Shown: positions 24,253 to 31,991 of the stretch, piece by piece
Layout: each line of letters begins with the position of its first letter
How positions within the stretch are numbered: the stretch's first letter is position 1
Source: an uncultured Muribaculaceae bacterium
GTDB taxonomy: Bacteria; Bacteroidota; Bacteroidia; Bacteroidales; Muribaculaceae
Direction: 5' to 3'
DNA length: 32,045 bases
NCBI GenBank assembly: GCA_910583775.1
Contig: CAJTYD010000024.1
Coordinates: forward strand, 1 to 32,045
Notes under the pieces: model-generated
Told to the model about the DNA's origin: nothing
The model's database searches: none
The model's input: only the letters and a program-made list of their open reading frames with translations
Position numbers and translations under genes: made by a program

Positions 24253-24260
24253 TAACTTTG
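24253..24260 (+). promoter_or_regulatory. candidate -7 box for the pepD-muramidase-pepD operon
   Basis: TAACTTTG matches the consensus exactly, 58 bp before the chosen pepD ATG, and diverges from the -7 box at 24202-24209. Confidence 0.6.
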
Positions 24261-24318
24261 GAGAGTGGAGAGGGAATATCTCCGACAAAACCTAAAAAAT
24301 TTGACAAAAATCATATTT

Positions 24319-25776
24319 ATGGAAATTAAAGACCTTAAACCGGAGTTAATCTGGAAATGTTTTGATGAGATCACAAAAGTGCCGCGTCCGTCGTGCCATG
24401 AAGAACAGATCAGGGAATATCTTCTGAAATTTGCCGAGAAGCATGATGTCAATGTCAAGACTGACAAAATCGGCAATGTCGTTATGACCAAACCCGCCAC
24501 CCCGGGCCACGAGAATGCACCGACAGTTATTCTTCAGGCCCACATGGATATGGTTTGCGAGAAGAACGGCGATGTGAAACATGACTTCTTTAAGGACCCG
24601 ATCGAAACCTATATCGACGGCGACTGGGTCAAGGCCCGCGGAACCACTCTCGGCGCCGATAACGGTATCGGAGTCGCTGCTGCTCTTGCCGTGATGATCG
24701 ACAAGGATCTCGTTCACGGACCTGTCGAGGCTCTCTTCACCATGAACGAGGAGAGCGGCCTCGAAGGCGCCCAGAACGTAGGCAAGGACATGATAACGGG
24801 CTCGATGCTGATAAATCTCGATTCCGAAGACGATGGAGAAATCTTTGTAGGATGTGCCGGAGGTATCGACACGATCGCCACATTCCATTATAAGAGAAGC
24901 TTCACTCCGGAGAATTTCGAATATATGCGGATTTCCGTGAGCGGCCTTCTCGGAGGTCACAGCGGAGGTGACATTCATCTGGGCCGTGCCAACGCCAACA
25001 AGATCATCGCTCGCTTCATCTGGGAATGCTCGCAGCGCTGGGATATCACGGTCTGCTCCTTCGACGGAGGCAACCTGAGAAACGCCATCCCGCGCGAGGC
25101 CTGCGCCGTTTTCGGCATCCACAGCGATCACCACGAGGAGCTGATGCGTGCCCTTAACAAATATGCCAATAATATCCGAAGTGAATATGAGGGCGTGGAG
25201 CCATCTATGAAACTTGATATCAAGGGCTGCGACCGTCCTGAATTCTGCATGGATTCGGAAACGTCAATCACTCTTATAAGGGCGATTTATTCCGCTCCCC
25301 ACGGCGTTTACTCCATGAGCCGGGATCTTGAAGGCCTTGTCGAGACATCGACAAATCTTGCAAGCGTGAAGATGGTGGGAGATGACACAGTAGTCATTAC
25401 CACTGCGCAGCGCTCGTCGGTTGAAAGCCGTAAGATGGATATGGCCGGCCAGGTGGAGGCTCATTTCCAGCTTGCCGGGGCCGATATAGAGCATACAGAC
25501 GGTTATCCGGGCTGGAAACCGAACCTGAATTCGACGATAATGAAGATTTCGGCCGACGCATACGAGGAGCTCTTCGGAGTGAAACCCGCCATCAAGGCCA
25601 TTCATGCCGGACTGGAGTGCGGTCTTTTCCTCTCGAAGTATCCTAAACTCGATATGGTAAGCTTCGGTCCTACGATGACCGGCGTGCATTCGCCCGATGA
25701 ACGTCTCAACATCCCGACGGTAGAGAAATTCTGGAAGCATCTCTGCAGGGTGCTTGAAAAAGTTGCGGCATTATGA
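24319..25776 (+). CDS. pepD: cytosol non-specific dipeptidase / aminoacyl-histidine dipeptidase (first copy)
   Basis: A metallo-dipeptidase of the M20C family that hydrolyses Xaa-His and many other dipeptides. The ATG at 24319 (EIKDLKPELIWKCFDEITKVPRPS) gives 485 residues, the E. coli PepD length; the frame is open 18 codons further up without family similarity. Two-metal ligands are visible: LQAHMDMV, TTLGADNGIG, TMNEESGLEGA, NLDSEDDGE and the final His in GVHSPDERLN. The dimerisation lid (LLGGHSGGDIHLGRANA) is present. The stop overlaps the ATG of the muramidase (ATGA at 25773). About half of its residues match the second copy at 26480. Confidence 0.96.
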   Translation: MEIKDLKPELIWKCFDEITKVPRPSCHEEQIREYLLKFAEKHDVNVKTDKIGNVVMTKPATPGHENAPTVILQAHMDMVCEKNGDVKHDFFKDPIETYIDGDWVKARGTTLGADNGIGVAAALAVMIDKDLVHGPVEALFTMNEESGLEGAQNVGKDMITGSMLINLDSEDDGEIFVGCAGGIDTIATFHYKRSFTPENFEYMRISVSGLLGGHSGGDIHLGRANANKIIARFIWECSQRWDITVCSFDGGNLRNAIPREACAVFGIHSDHHEELMRALNKYANNIRSEYEGVEPSMKLDIKGCDRPEFCMDSETSITLIRAIYSAPHGVYSMSRDLEGLVETSTNLASVKMVGDDTVVITTAQRSSVESRKMDMAGQVEAHFQLAGADIEHTDGYPGWKPNLNSTIMKISADAYEELFGVKPAIKAIHAGLECGLFLSKYPKLDMVSFGPTMTGVHSPDERLNIPTVEKFWKHLCRVLEKVAAL

Positions 25777-26483
25777 AGCTGGGCTTTCTCTCCGCGGCGC
25801 TTGTGACCGCCGTTGCCATAGGCGTGGCATGCGGCGGCCACTCGACGAGGAACAAGCCCGACGACAGTCTTAAGGTGAGACAGGATTCCGTGCCTCGGAC
25901 CGACGAGGCCACAAGATATACCAGACTTACCGACGAAGACTTCAGGATTGTCGCCGAGGAGCTTGACGTGGAGATCGCCGCTATCAAGGCGGTGGTGTCG
26001 ATAGAGGCGGGTGCGAACATGAAGGGTTTCTGGGCACCGGGGGTTCCTGTGATAAACTTCGACCGCGTGATGTATAACCGTTTCCGTCACAGCGCCAAGG
26101 ATAAAAGCGGAGCCAAAGGAGAGAAAGTGCCTGCCGGGCTCACCGGATACGCCCTGCAGGAGTGGACCCAGCTTATAAACGCGCGGCGCACGAACGCGCA
26201 GGGTGCCAATATGGGAACATTCTGGGGAATGTTCCAGATCGGAGGTTTCAATTATAAGCTTTGCGGCTGCGAGAGCGTCGATGAAATGGTGAGGCTCATG
26301 TCTTATTCCGAACTTGAGCAACTCGAGCTTTTCGCCACGTTCATCACCAATGCCGGAATGCTTAATGATTTGAAAAATAAGAACTGGGCGGCTTTCGCCC
26401 GCAAGTATAACGGGGCAAGCTATGCCCGCAGAGGCTATCATACAAAGATGGCAAATGCCTATAATAAATTTAAAAAACAATGA
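25773..26483 (+). CDS. N-acetylmuramidase family protein (DUF3380 type), exported
   Basis: A 236-residue exported protein. The N-terminus is a hydrophobic signal (about 1-19) ending in AIGVACGG, so it may be a lipoprotein, although the lipobox is imperfect. From about residue 50 it follows the phage-endolysin muramidase pattern: LTDEDFRIVAEELDVEIAAI, catalytic Glu78 in VSIEAG, the INFDRVMYNRFR segment, GTFWGMFQIGGFNYKLCG, LELFATFITNAGML and NWAAFARKYNGASYARRGYHTKMA. Such enzymes cut the N-acetylmuramic acid to N-acetylglucosamine bond of peptidoglycan. It is translationally coupled on both sides: its ATG overlaps the first pepD stop and its TGA overlaps the second pepD ATG. A single-copy bacterial version may serve wall remodelling or killing of neighbours; a prophage origin is not supported by the surroundings. 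Confidence 0.88.
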   Translation: MKLGFLSAALVTAVAIGVACGGHSTRNKPDDSLKVRQDSVPRTDEATRYTRLTDEDFRIVAEELDVEIAAIKAVVSIEAGANMKGFWAPGVPVINFDRVMYNRFRHSAKDKSGAKGEKVPAGLTGYALQEWTQLINARRTNAQGANMGTFWGMFQIGGFNYKLCGCESVDEMVRLMSYSELEQLELFATFITNAGMLNDLKNKNWAAFARKYNGASYARRGYHTKMANAYNKFKKQ

Positions 26484-27940
26484 AAATCACAGATTTGGAG
26501 CCGAAGCTCATTTGGGAATGCTTCGATGAGATTACGAAAGTGCCGCGTCCGACACACCATCTCGAAAAGATGGAGAAATTTCTTGTTGACTGGGCGAAAC
26601 GTCATGATATAGAGGTTCACACCGACAAGGTGGGAAACGTAATGATGCGCAAGGGTGCCACTCCGGGCCACGAAAACGCGCCTGTTGTCATCCTTCAGGG
26701 GCATCAGGATATGGTTGCCGAGAAACGCCCCGGCGTGGAGCATGATTTTCTCAACGATCCGATCAAAACGGTGGTTGACGGAGAATGGGTCCGTGCCGAC
26801 GGAACGACGCTCGGTGCCGACAACGGTATGGGATGCGCCGCAGCCATGGCAGTGCTCCTCGACAAGAATCTCGAGCATGGCCCGATCGAATGTCTCTTCA
26901 CGGTTGATGAGGAGCAGGGTCTTATCGGAGCCAACGGCCTTGAGAAGGGATTCGTGACCGGCGATATCCTGCTCAATCTTGATTCGGAGGAAATGGGACA
27001 GCTCGTTATCGGCTGTGCAGGAGGTAAGGTCACCATAAGTTCTATTCCTTATTATAAGAAAGAGGCTCCTGCCGAACTCCTGTATTATAAGGTGTCGCTT
27101 AGCAATCTCAAAGGAGGTCATTCCGGCATGGAGATCGCTTTAGGAAGAGCGAATGCCAACCAGCAGCTTTGCCGATTCCTTTATGAGGCAAACGCCAGGA
27201 CTCCGCTCGTGCTCGCCGAGATCGACGGCGGCAACCTCGCCAATGCCATTCCCCGCGACGCACACGCGGTTGTCGGAGTCTCTCCGGCCGACGAAGCTGC
27301 CTTCACCGCTTTCGCAGCCGAATTCGACAAACTCATTCATGAGGAATTCCTTTTCGCCGAGGGTAAGGACTTCTCATTCGTGGCAGAAGCAGTGGCTGTC
27401 CCTGAGACGGTTATCGACGACCATGCCGCAAGAGACCTCGTCCATGCGGTGTTCGCATGCCCCAACGGAGTCCAGGGAATGTCGCTCGCCATTCCGGGTC
27501 TTGTCGAGACCTCATGCAATCTCGCTTCAGTGAAAATGGTAAGCGACGACAGGATCGAGGTCACTGTTCATCAGCGTTCGTCGGTTGATTCCCGCCGCGA
27601 TGAGATAGCCGACAGAGTGAAGGCTCTCTTCAGCATGATCGGTGCCGATGTAACATTCGACGACTCGTATGTCGGATGGGCTCCCAATCCGGACTCGAAG
27701 ATCCTCCGGATTGCCGAGGAAAGCTATGAGTCGCTCTTTGGCGCTAAACCGAGGGTAGAGGCTCTTCACGCCGGCCTTGAGACCGGTCTCTTCCTCGAGA
27801 AGATGCCCGGCCTTGACATGGTCAGCTTCGGCCCCACTCTGAAGGATATCCATTCGCCCAACGAGAAAGCGAACATCAAGTCGGTGGCTGAATTCTGGAA
27901 ACTTCTCAGCGAGATCCTTCGCCGTGTCGCAAATTCCTGA
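26480..27940 (+). CDS. pepD: cytosol non-specific dipeptidase / aminoacyl-histidine dipeptidase (second copy)
   Basis: A second M20C dipeptidase of 486 residues, a divergent paralog of the copy at 24319. Metal-site motifs are complete: LQGHQDMV, TTLGADNGMG, TVDEEQGLIGA, NLDSEEMGQ and DIHSPNEKAN. GHQDM and the following HDFLNDPIKTVVDGEWVRADGTTLGADNG run closer to E. coli PepD (GHIDM) than the first copy does, suggesting it may be the ancestral-type enzyme or that the two split substrates. Both copies lack a signal peptide and should be cytoplasmic. The ATG overlaps the muramidase stop. The operon ends at the terminator at 27993. Confidence 0.96.
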   Translation: MKITDLEPKLIWECFDEITKVPRPTHHLEKMEKFLVDWAKRHDIEVHTDKVGNVMMRKGATPGHENAPVVILQGHQDMVAEKRPGVEHDFLNDPIKTVVDGEWVRADGTTLGADNGMGCAAAMAVLLDKNLEHGPIECLFTVDEEQGLIGANGLEKGFVTGDILLNLDSEEMGQLVIGCAGGKVTISSIPYYKKEAPAELLYYKVSLSNLKGGHSGMEIALGRANANQQLCRFLYEANARTPLVLAEIDGGNLANAIPRDAHAVVGVSPADEAAFTAFAAEFDKLIHEEFLFAEGKDFSFVAEAVAVPETVIDDHAARDLVHAVFACPNGVQGMSLAIPGLVETSCNLASVKMVSDDRIEVTVHQRSSVDSRRDEIADRVKALFSMIGADVTFDDSYVGWAPNPDSKILRIAEESYESLFGAKPRVEALHAGLETGLFLEKMPGLDMVSFGPTLKDIHSPNEKANIKSVAEFWKLLSEILRRVANS

Positions 27941-27992
27941 AAAGAGGCAATTTCTTGAACTTAGAACTTTGGTCTTTAAAAATATGTTATAA

Positions 27993-28025
27993 CTGAGGAG
28001 CGGGCAGACTGCTCCTCGGTTTTTT
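27993..28025 (+). terminator. intrinsic terminator after the pepD operon
   Basis: A 9-bp stem (CTGAGGAGC with GCTCCTCGG, 27993-28001 and 28011-28019, one G-T pair) and a T-run to 28025, 53 bp past the pepD stop. Confidence 0.92.
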
Positions 28026-28087
28026 ATTGCAAGTTATCTTTCCGCAAGGGGAATTGCTCTTTTAATATATAATTTTAATACTCTTAT

Positions 28088-28738
28088 ATGTTGGGCTATC
28101 TTTCCATAGGCGTTTTTATTGACGGCGGTTATTACGCCAAGGTTAATCGCGCGCTCAAGGCGCAGGAGCACTCCATAGTCCGCGTGCGTTCGCTTTTTGA
28201 TTTCATAAGTTCGACGATAGCGCGCGACGAAGAGGTGCTTATGTCGGATTGCCAGATTACGGAGGCACATTATTTCCGCGGAAGGTTTCGCGTCAAGGAG
28301 GCCTACGACAAACATCTGCTCTACAACGAGCGGAAGTTTGAGGATACGCTCATCGAGAACGACGTCATCTTTCATTATAAGCATTTGCGCGAGGTGGAGC
28401 GTGACGGTCAGACAGAAGTTGTGGAGAAGGGAATCGATGTCTGGTTCGCTCTCGAGGCATACGAACTCGCCACTTTCCGCAAGTTCGACTATGTGGTGCT
28501 TATAACCGGAGACGCCGACCATGAGATGCTTGTAAGGAAGCTGAAGGCGTTGAAGATCAAGACCGTATTGCTGACGTGGAATCTTACCGACGTCGACGCG
28601 ACCTCTCCCTTACTTCGCGAAGAGGCCGGACAGCACTGGGAACTCTCTCATATCGTCGGGGAGGATCCGGCACTGAAGCGGAAGCTGCTCTATCGCCTCC
28701 GGGAGCCGGCCGTTAATATGCTTGGGGATGATTTTTGA
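28088..28738 (+). CDS. NYN domain protein (PIN-like nuclease fold)
   Basis: A 216-residue cytoplasmic protein. The NYN/PIN-type acidic residues are in place: SIGVFIDGGYY near the start, GIDVWFALEAY in the middle, and LITGDADHEMLVRKLKALKIKTVLLTW towards the end, giving the usual Asp cluster for a metal-dependent RNase of the LabA/DUF88 or NYN type. RNA processing is therefore likely but unproven. It stands alone between a strong upstream terminator and a small lipoprotein gene 96 bp further on. A near-consensus -7 box, TATCTTTC, lies at 28035-28042. Confidence 0.9.
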   Translation: MLGYLSIGVFIDGGYYAKVNRALKAQEHSIVRVRSLFDFISSTIARDEEVLMSDCQITEAHYFRGRFRVKEAYDKHLLYNERKFEDTLIENDVIFHYKHLREVERDGQTEVVEKGIDVWFALEAYELATFRKFDYVVLITGDADHEMLVRKLKALKIKTVLLTWNLTDVDATSPLLREEAGQHWELSHIVGEDPALKRKLLYRLREPAVNMLGDDF

Positions 28739-28751
28739 ATCATTCTTATTG

Positions 28752-28784
28752 AACGGGCTCTAAAGATTTAACGGGCTCTAAAGA
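28752..28784 (+). repeat. two tandem 15-bp direct repeats
   Basis: AACGGGCTCTAAAGA occurs at 28752-28766 and again at 28770-28784 (period 18 bp) in the gap upstream of the small lipoprotein gene. It may be a regulatory-protein site or simple duplication. Confidence 0.7.
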
Positions 28785-28833
28785 GATAAATAGAAAAATA
28801 CTTTAAATAAAACACTTAATTTAAATTCAGGTT

Positions 28834-29343
28834 ATGAAGACACTAAAGACATTATGCATGGCGCTTCTTACGATCGCCTTCATTTCATGCTCCCAGTCGG
28901 CTCCGACACCGGAGGATGTTGCCCGGAAAATTGACGCCAAAGAGACATTGAGCGAGGCTGATTATACAACCATGATCGACTATTGCGGAGATTATGCGAA
29001 AAAGGCTCAGAAGTATTTCGATCTCATCAACGCCCAGCCTAACGACAGCACTGCCGAATATTCAAGAGCGGCTCAGGATCTTGCGGCTCTTGCCTCCGAG
29101 AATCCGTACATAGATATGTTCCGAACGGCCATTTATTCGGCAAGCGACAGCGAGATAGGAGAGAAGAATACCGCTAAGGTAAAGGAATTCGAGAAATATC
29201 AGGCGTTCCCGTTGCCAGCCGGGTCAGGCCCGAATCTGCAGCAACCCGGAGTGGTAGGCGCGATCGAGGAGATGCCGGCTGATTCGTCGGCAGTGATCGC
29301 GGCTGGAATCGGAGAGGCTGTTGATTCGCTGGCAAAAAAATAA
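28834..29343 (+). CDS. small exported lipoprotein of unknown function
   Basis: A 169-residue protein with a signal peptide ending in AFISCSQS, which places a Cys at about residue 20 as a likely lipoprotein cleavage site. The mature part is mostly helical and acidic (PTPEDVARKIDAKETLSEADYTTMIDYCGDYAKKAQKYFDLI); the final about 45 residues are rich in Pro, Gly and Ala. I do not recognise the family. An NYN gene precedes it by 95 bp. Downstream is an AT-rich inverted repeat and, about 200 bp on, a terminator. Confidence 0.75.
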   Translation: MKTLKTLCMALLTIAFISCSQSAPTPEDVARKIDAKETLSEADYTTMIDYCGDYAKKAQKYFDLINAQPNDSTAEYSRAAQDLAALASENPYIDMFRTAIYSASDSEIGEKNTAKVKEFEKYQAFPLPAGSGPNLQQPGVVGAIEEMPADSSAVIAAGIGEAVDSLAKK

Positions 29344-29356
29344 TACAATTCAAGTT

Positions 29357-29500
29357 TCGCAAGTTCCAATGAACTTGAAAACTTGAGGTTTAAGGTTTAA
29401 GGATTAGGTTTAGAGGTTACCGTCTCACTGAGATAACAGGACAACCGGTATTATCTAAACCTTAAACTCAAACTATAAACCAATTTAAGTTTACTTGCGA
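29357..29500. repeat. 144-bp AT-rich inverted-repeat element
   Basis: Paired blocks are TCGCAAGT (29357-29364) with ACTTGCGA (29493-29500), and a perfect 12-bp block GTTTAAGGTTTA (29388-29399) with TAAACCTTAAAC (29456-29467). The middle holds further short palindromes. It could form a long imperfect hairpin in the lipoprotein 3' UTR. Its termini are unlike those of the 7985/23044/19836 elements. The rest of the 496-bp gap 29344-29839 holds a terminator and the glmS promoter and leader. Confidence 0.55.
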
Positions 29501-29542
29501 TATTTAAATAATACAAATTACGGAATTGCGAAATAAAGAAAT

Positions 29543-29570
29543 CCGGAGGCGATGGTTCCTCCGGTTTTTT
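29543..29570 (+). terminator. intrinsic terminator before glmS
   Basis: CCGGAGG (29543-29549) pairs with CCTCCGG (29558-29564), loop of 8 nt, then TTTTTT (29565-29570). Confidence 0.92.
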
Positions 29571-29653
29571 ATGCCAGAAATTGTAGAGCACGATACGGTT
29601 CAATACAAAAAATGTTAACAGTCGGTGAGTGAATGATGTAAATTGGTGCGTAA

Positions 29654-29685
29654 TTTGCTTTTTAGGGTGTAAATGAGTAATTTTG
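29654..29685 (+). promoter_or_regulatory. consensus promoter for glmS
   Basis: TTTG at 29654-29657, exactly 20 bp, then TAATTTTG at 29678-29685. The predicted leader to the glmS ATG at 29840 is about 147 nt. Confidence 0.8.
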
Positions 29686-29839
29686 CAATCGTTTTTATAA
29701 ATTATCTCCGGTCGCAGCCGCAACAGATAATTTCATTTTCAAATTTTTGATTGCCGACTTTTATTTTTTCCGGCGTTCGCCAAGAAAGTGCCGGGAGTTG
29801 GGGCTGAGACTGTAAATTTTTTTTATTTACCAACTGCTT

Positions 29840-31684
29840 ATGTGTGGAATTGTAGGATATATCGGTTCCGGGAATGTTTATGAGATATTGATCAAGGGTC
29901 TTCATCGCCTTGAATACAGAGGCTATGACAGTGCCGGAATCGCGCTTGTATCTCCCTCGGGAAAATTAAATGTTTTCAAGGCTAAGGGCAAGGTGGAGAA
30001 TCTTGAGAGCTTCTGTGCCGACAAGAATCTCGAGGCAAGTGTCGGAATCGCCCATACCAGATGGGCCACTCACGGCGAGCCGTCGGATGTGAACGCTCAT
30101 CCCCATTTCAGTGAAGACGGGAATCTGGCGCTGGTTCATAACGGAACTATCGAGAATTATAAGGTGTTGAAGGATGCGCTTATGGAGCACGGCTGTACTT
30201 TTCATTCCGAGACCGACACCGAGGTGCTTGTGCAGCTTATTGAATTCATCAAGCTTAAAAACGACTGCGAGCTTGTCGATGCGGTCATGGAGGCGCTGAA
30301 GCAGGTGGTAGGCGCATACGCCATCGCCGTGATAGAGAAGAATAACCCCGACACGATAATCGCAGCCCGTCAGAGCAGTCCGCTTGTGATCGGTATCGGC
30401 GAGGACGAGACTTTCCTTGCATCCGATGCCACTCCTTTTGTAGAATATACCAAGGATGCAGTTTATCTGAAGGACGGCGAGATCGCGGTGATCAAGAGGG
30501 GAGAGCCCTTGAAGCTTTTTAATCTTGACAACAGCGAGAGCAAGATTGATGTCAAGACTCTGGAGATGTCGATATCCCAGCTCGAAAAGGGAGGATATCC
30601 CCATTTCATGCTTAAGGAGATTTTCGAGCAGCCGTCCACGTTGCGCGACTGCATCCGCGGGCGTGTCGTGGAAGGAGGAAGAAAAATCAACATCACAGGT
30701 GTCAACGACAACAAGGAGCGTTTCCTAAACGCCAAGCGTATCGTGATAGTGGCATGCGGCACGTCATGGCATGCCGGACTGATCGGAAAGTATCTGATAC
30801 AGAGCATGTGCCGTATCCCTGTGGAGGTTGAGTATGCGAGTGAGTTCCGCTATTCCGATCCTGTGCTCGACAAGGATGACATAGTGATAGCTATTTCGCA
30901 GAGCGGCGAAACGGCCGATACCCTCGCTGCCGTGAAGATCGCCAGAAGCATGGGCGCTTTCGTTTTCGGTATCAGCAATGCGGTAGGCTCCTCGATACCG
31001 CGCGAGACCGACAGCGGCTGTTACATTCATGTCGGACCCGAGATCGGTGTCGCATCTACCAAGGCGTTCACAGGCCAGGTGATGGTGCTCACACTTCTCT
31101 CTCTGGCAGTTGCCCAGCTGAAGGGAACGCTTGAACACGAAAAAATAGCCGAGATCGGAAAACATATCCTTAAGATCCCGACATTGGTTGAGCGCGTGCT
31201 CAAACTGAACAACAGGATAGAACGTCTCTCCTTAATATATACGTATGCCCACAACTTCCTCTATCTTGGAAGAGGCTACAGTTATCCGGTTGCCCTCGAG
31301 GGAGCCCTGAAGCTCAAGGAGATATCGTATATTCATGCCGAGGGCTATCCTGCGGCAGAGATGAAACACGGTCCCATTGCGCTTATCGACGCCGAGATGC
31401 CGTCGGTGATAATCGCTCCGCGCGACCATCTTTACGAGAAGATCGTCAGCAACGTGCAGCAGGTAAAGGCACGCGGGGGAAGCATCATTGCCATCGTCAC
31501 GGAAGGCGACAGCGTGATCCGTAATATAGCCGATCATGTCCTCGACATCCCTGAGATGCCCGAATGTCTGACGCCGATCATCAGCACGATTCCGTTGCAG
31601 CTTCTTTCCTATTATATAGCCATCAATAAAGGGAAGAATGTCGACATGCCTCGAAATCTCGCCAAGTCGGTCACAGTGGAATAA
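29840..31684 (+). CDS. glmS: glutamine--fructose-6-phosphate aminotransferase (isomerising)
   Basis: Makes glucosamine-6-phosphate from fructose-6-phosphate and glutamine, the first step towards UDP-GlcNAc for peptidoglycan and lipid A. The 614-residue protein begins Met-Cys-Gly-Ile-Val-Gly; the Cys becomes the N-terminal nucleophile after Met removal. The class II glutaminase domain fills about 1-220 (HRLEYRGYDSAG, HTRWATHG, HNGTIENY). Two SIS sugar-isomerase domains follow, with ACGTSWHAGLIGKYL, SQSGETADTLAA and TKAFTGQVM in the first, and GRGYSYPVALEGALKLKEISYIHAEG with EMKHGP in the second. It ends in the family LAKSVTVE. It is monocistronic, with its own promoter and a long leader. Confidence 0.98.
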   Translation: MCGIVGYIGSGNVYEILIKGLHRLEYRGYDSAGIALVSPSGKLNVFKAKGKVENLESFCADKNLEASVGIAHTRWATHGEPSDVNAHPHFSEDGNLALVHNGTIENYKVLKDALMEHGCTFHSETDTEVLVQLIEFIKLKNDCELVDAVMEALKQVVGAYAIAVIEKNNPDTIIAARQSSPLVIGIGEDETFLASDATPFVEYTKDAVYLKDGEIAVIKRGEPLKLFNLDNSESKIDVKTLEMSISQLEKGGYPHFMLKEIFEQPSTLRDCIRGRVVEGGRKINITGVNDNKERFLNAKRIVIVACGTSWHAGLIGKYLIQSMCRIPVEVEYASEFRYSDPVLDKDDIVIAISQSGETADTLAAVKIARSMGAFVFGISNAVGSSIPRETDSGCYIHVGPEIGVASTKAFTGQVMVLTLLSLAVAQLKGTLEHEKIAEIGKHILKIPTLVERVLKLNNRIERLSLIYTYAHNFLYLGRGYSYPVALEGALKLKEISYIHAEGYPAAEMKHGPIALIDAEMPSVIIAPRDHLYEKIVSNVQQVKARGGSIIAIVTEGDSVIRNIADHVLDIPEMPECLTPIISTIPLQLLSYYIAINKGKNVDMPRNLAKSVTVE

Positions 31685-31691
31685 TACCGGA

Positions 31692-31718
31692 CTTTTCCCC
31701 GGAATGCCCGGGGAAAGG
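31692..31718 (+). terminator. hairpin downstream of glmS
   Basis: CTTTTCCCCGG (31692-31702) pairs with CCGGGGAAAGG (31708-31718) around a 5-nt loop, one G-T pair, 7 bp past the glmS stop. No U-tract follows, so it may protect the 3' end rather than terminate. Confidence 0.5.
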
Positions 31719-31826
31719 ATGCCGGCAAAGCTTTCGATCTTCTGATTTCAGTCAGTAGATAAAACTTGTAAAGTGGAGACATTTTAAAAGAAGCAAAGAA
31801 AAATAATGATTTTTTTATCAAAAAAA

Positions 31827-31858
31827 TTTGGAGCGAGATGAAAATTGTTATAACTTTG
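31827..31858 (+). promoter_or_regulatory. consensus promoter for the tRNA cluster
   Basis: TTTG at 31827-31830, 20 bp, TAACTTTG at 31851-31858, about 52 bp before tRNA-Thr. Confidence 0.85.
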
Positions 31859-31909
31859 CAGTCGAATTCGCTAAGCGGGGAGAAATAAGCCCTGTCAAGC
31901 GGTAGAAAA

Positions 31910-31983
31910 GCCTCTTTAGCTCAGTTGGCCAGAGCACGTGATTTGTAATCTCGGGGTCGTTGGTTCGAATCCGACAAGAGGCT
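31910..31983 (+). tRNA. tRNA-Thr(TGT)
   Basis: A 74-nt cloverleaf: acceptor GCCTCTT (31910-31916) with AAGAGGC (31976-31982), discriminator T, D-arm GCTC/GAGC, anticodon loop TTTGTAA (31942-31948, anticodon TGT at 31944-31946), T-arm with TTCGAAT loop. CCA is not encoded. The anticodon stem has a T-T opposition at 31939/31951. Confidence 0.96.
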
Positions 31984-31991
31984 CAGAAAAA

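Noticed and set aside
25773..26483. Prophage endolysin as the source of the muramidase
   Set aside because: No holin, tail, integrase or other phage gene is nearby, and the gene carries its own export signal and is coupled to two housekeeping dipeptidases.
29840..31684. Possibility of a glmS ribozyme upstream of glmS
   Set aside because: The known ribozyme belongs mainly to Firmicutes, and the leader shows none of its pseudoknotted core that I can recognise.
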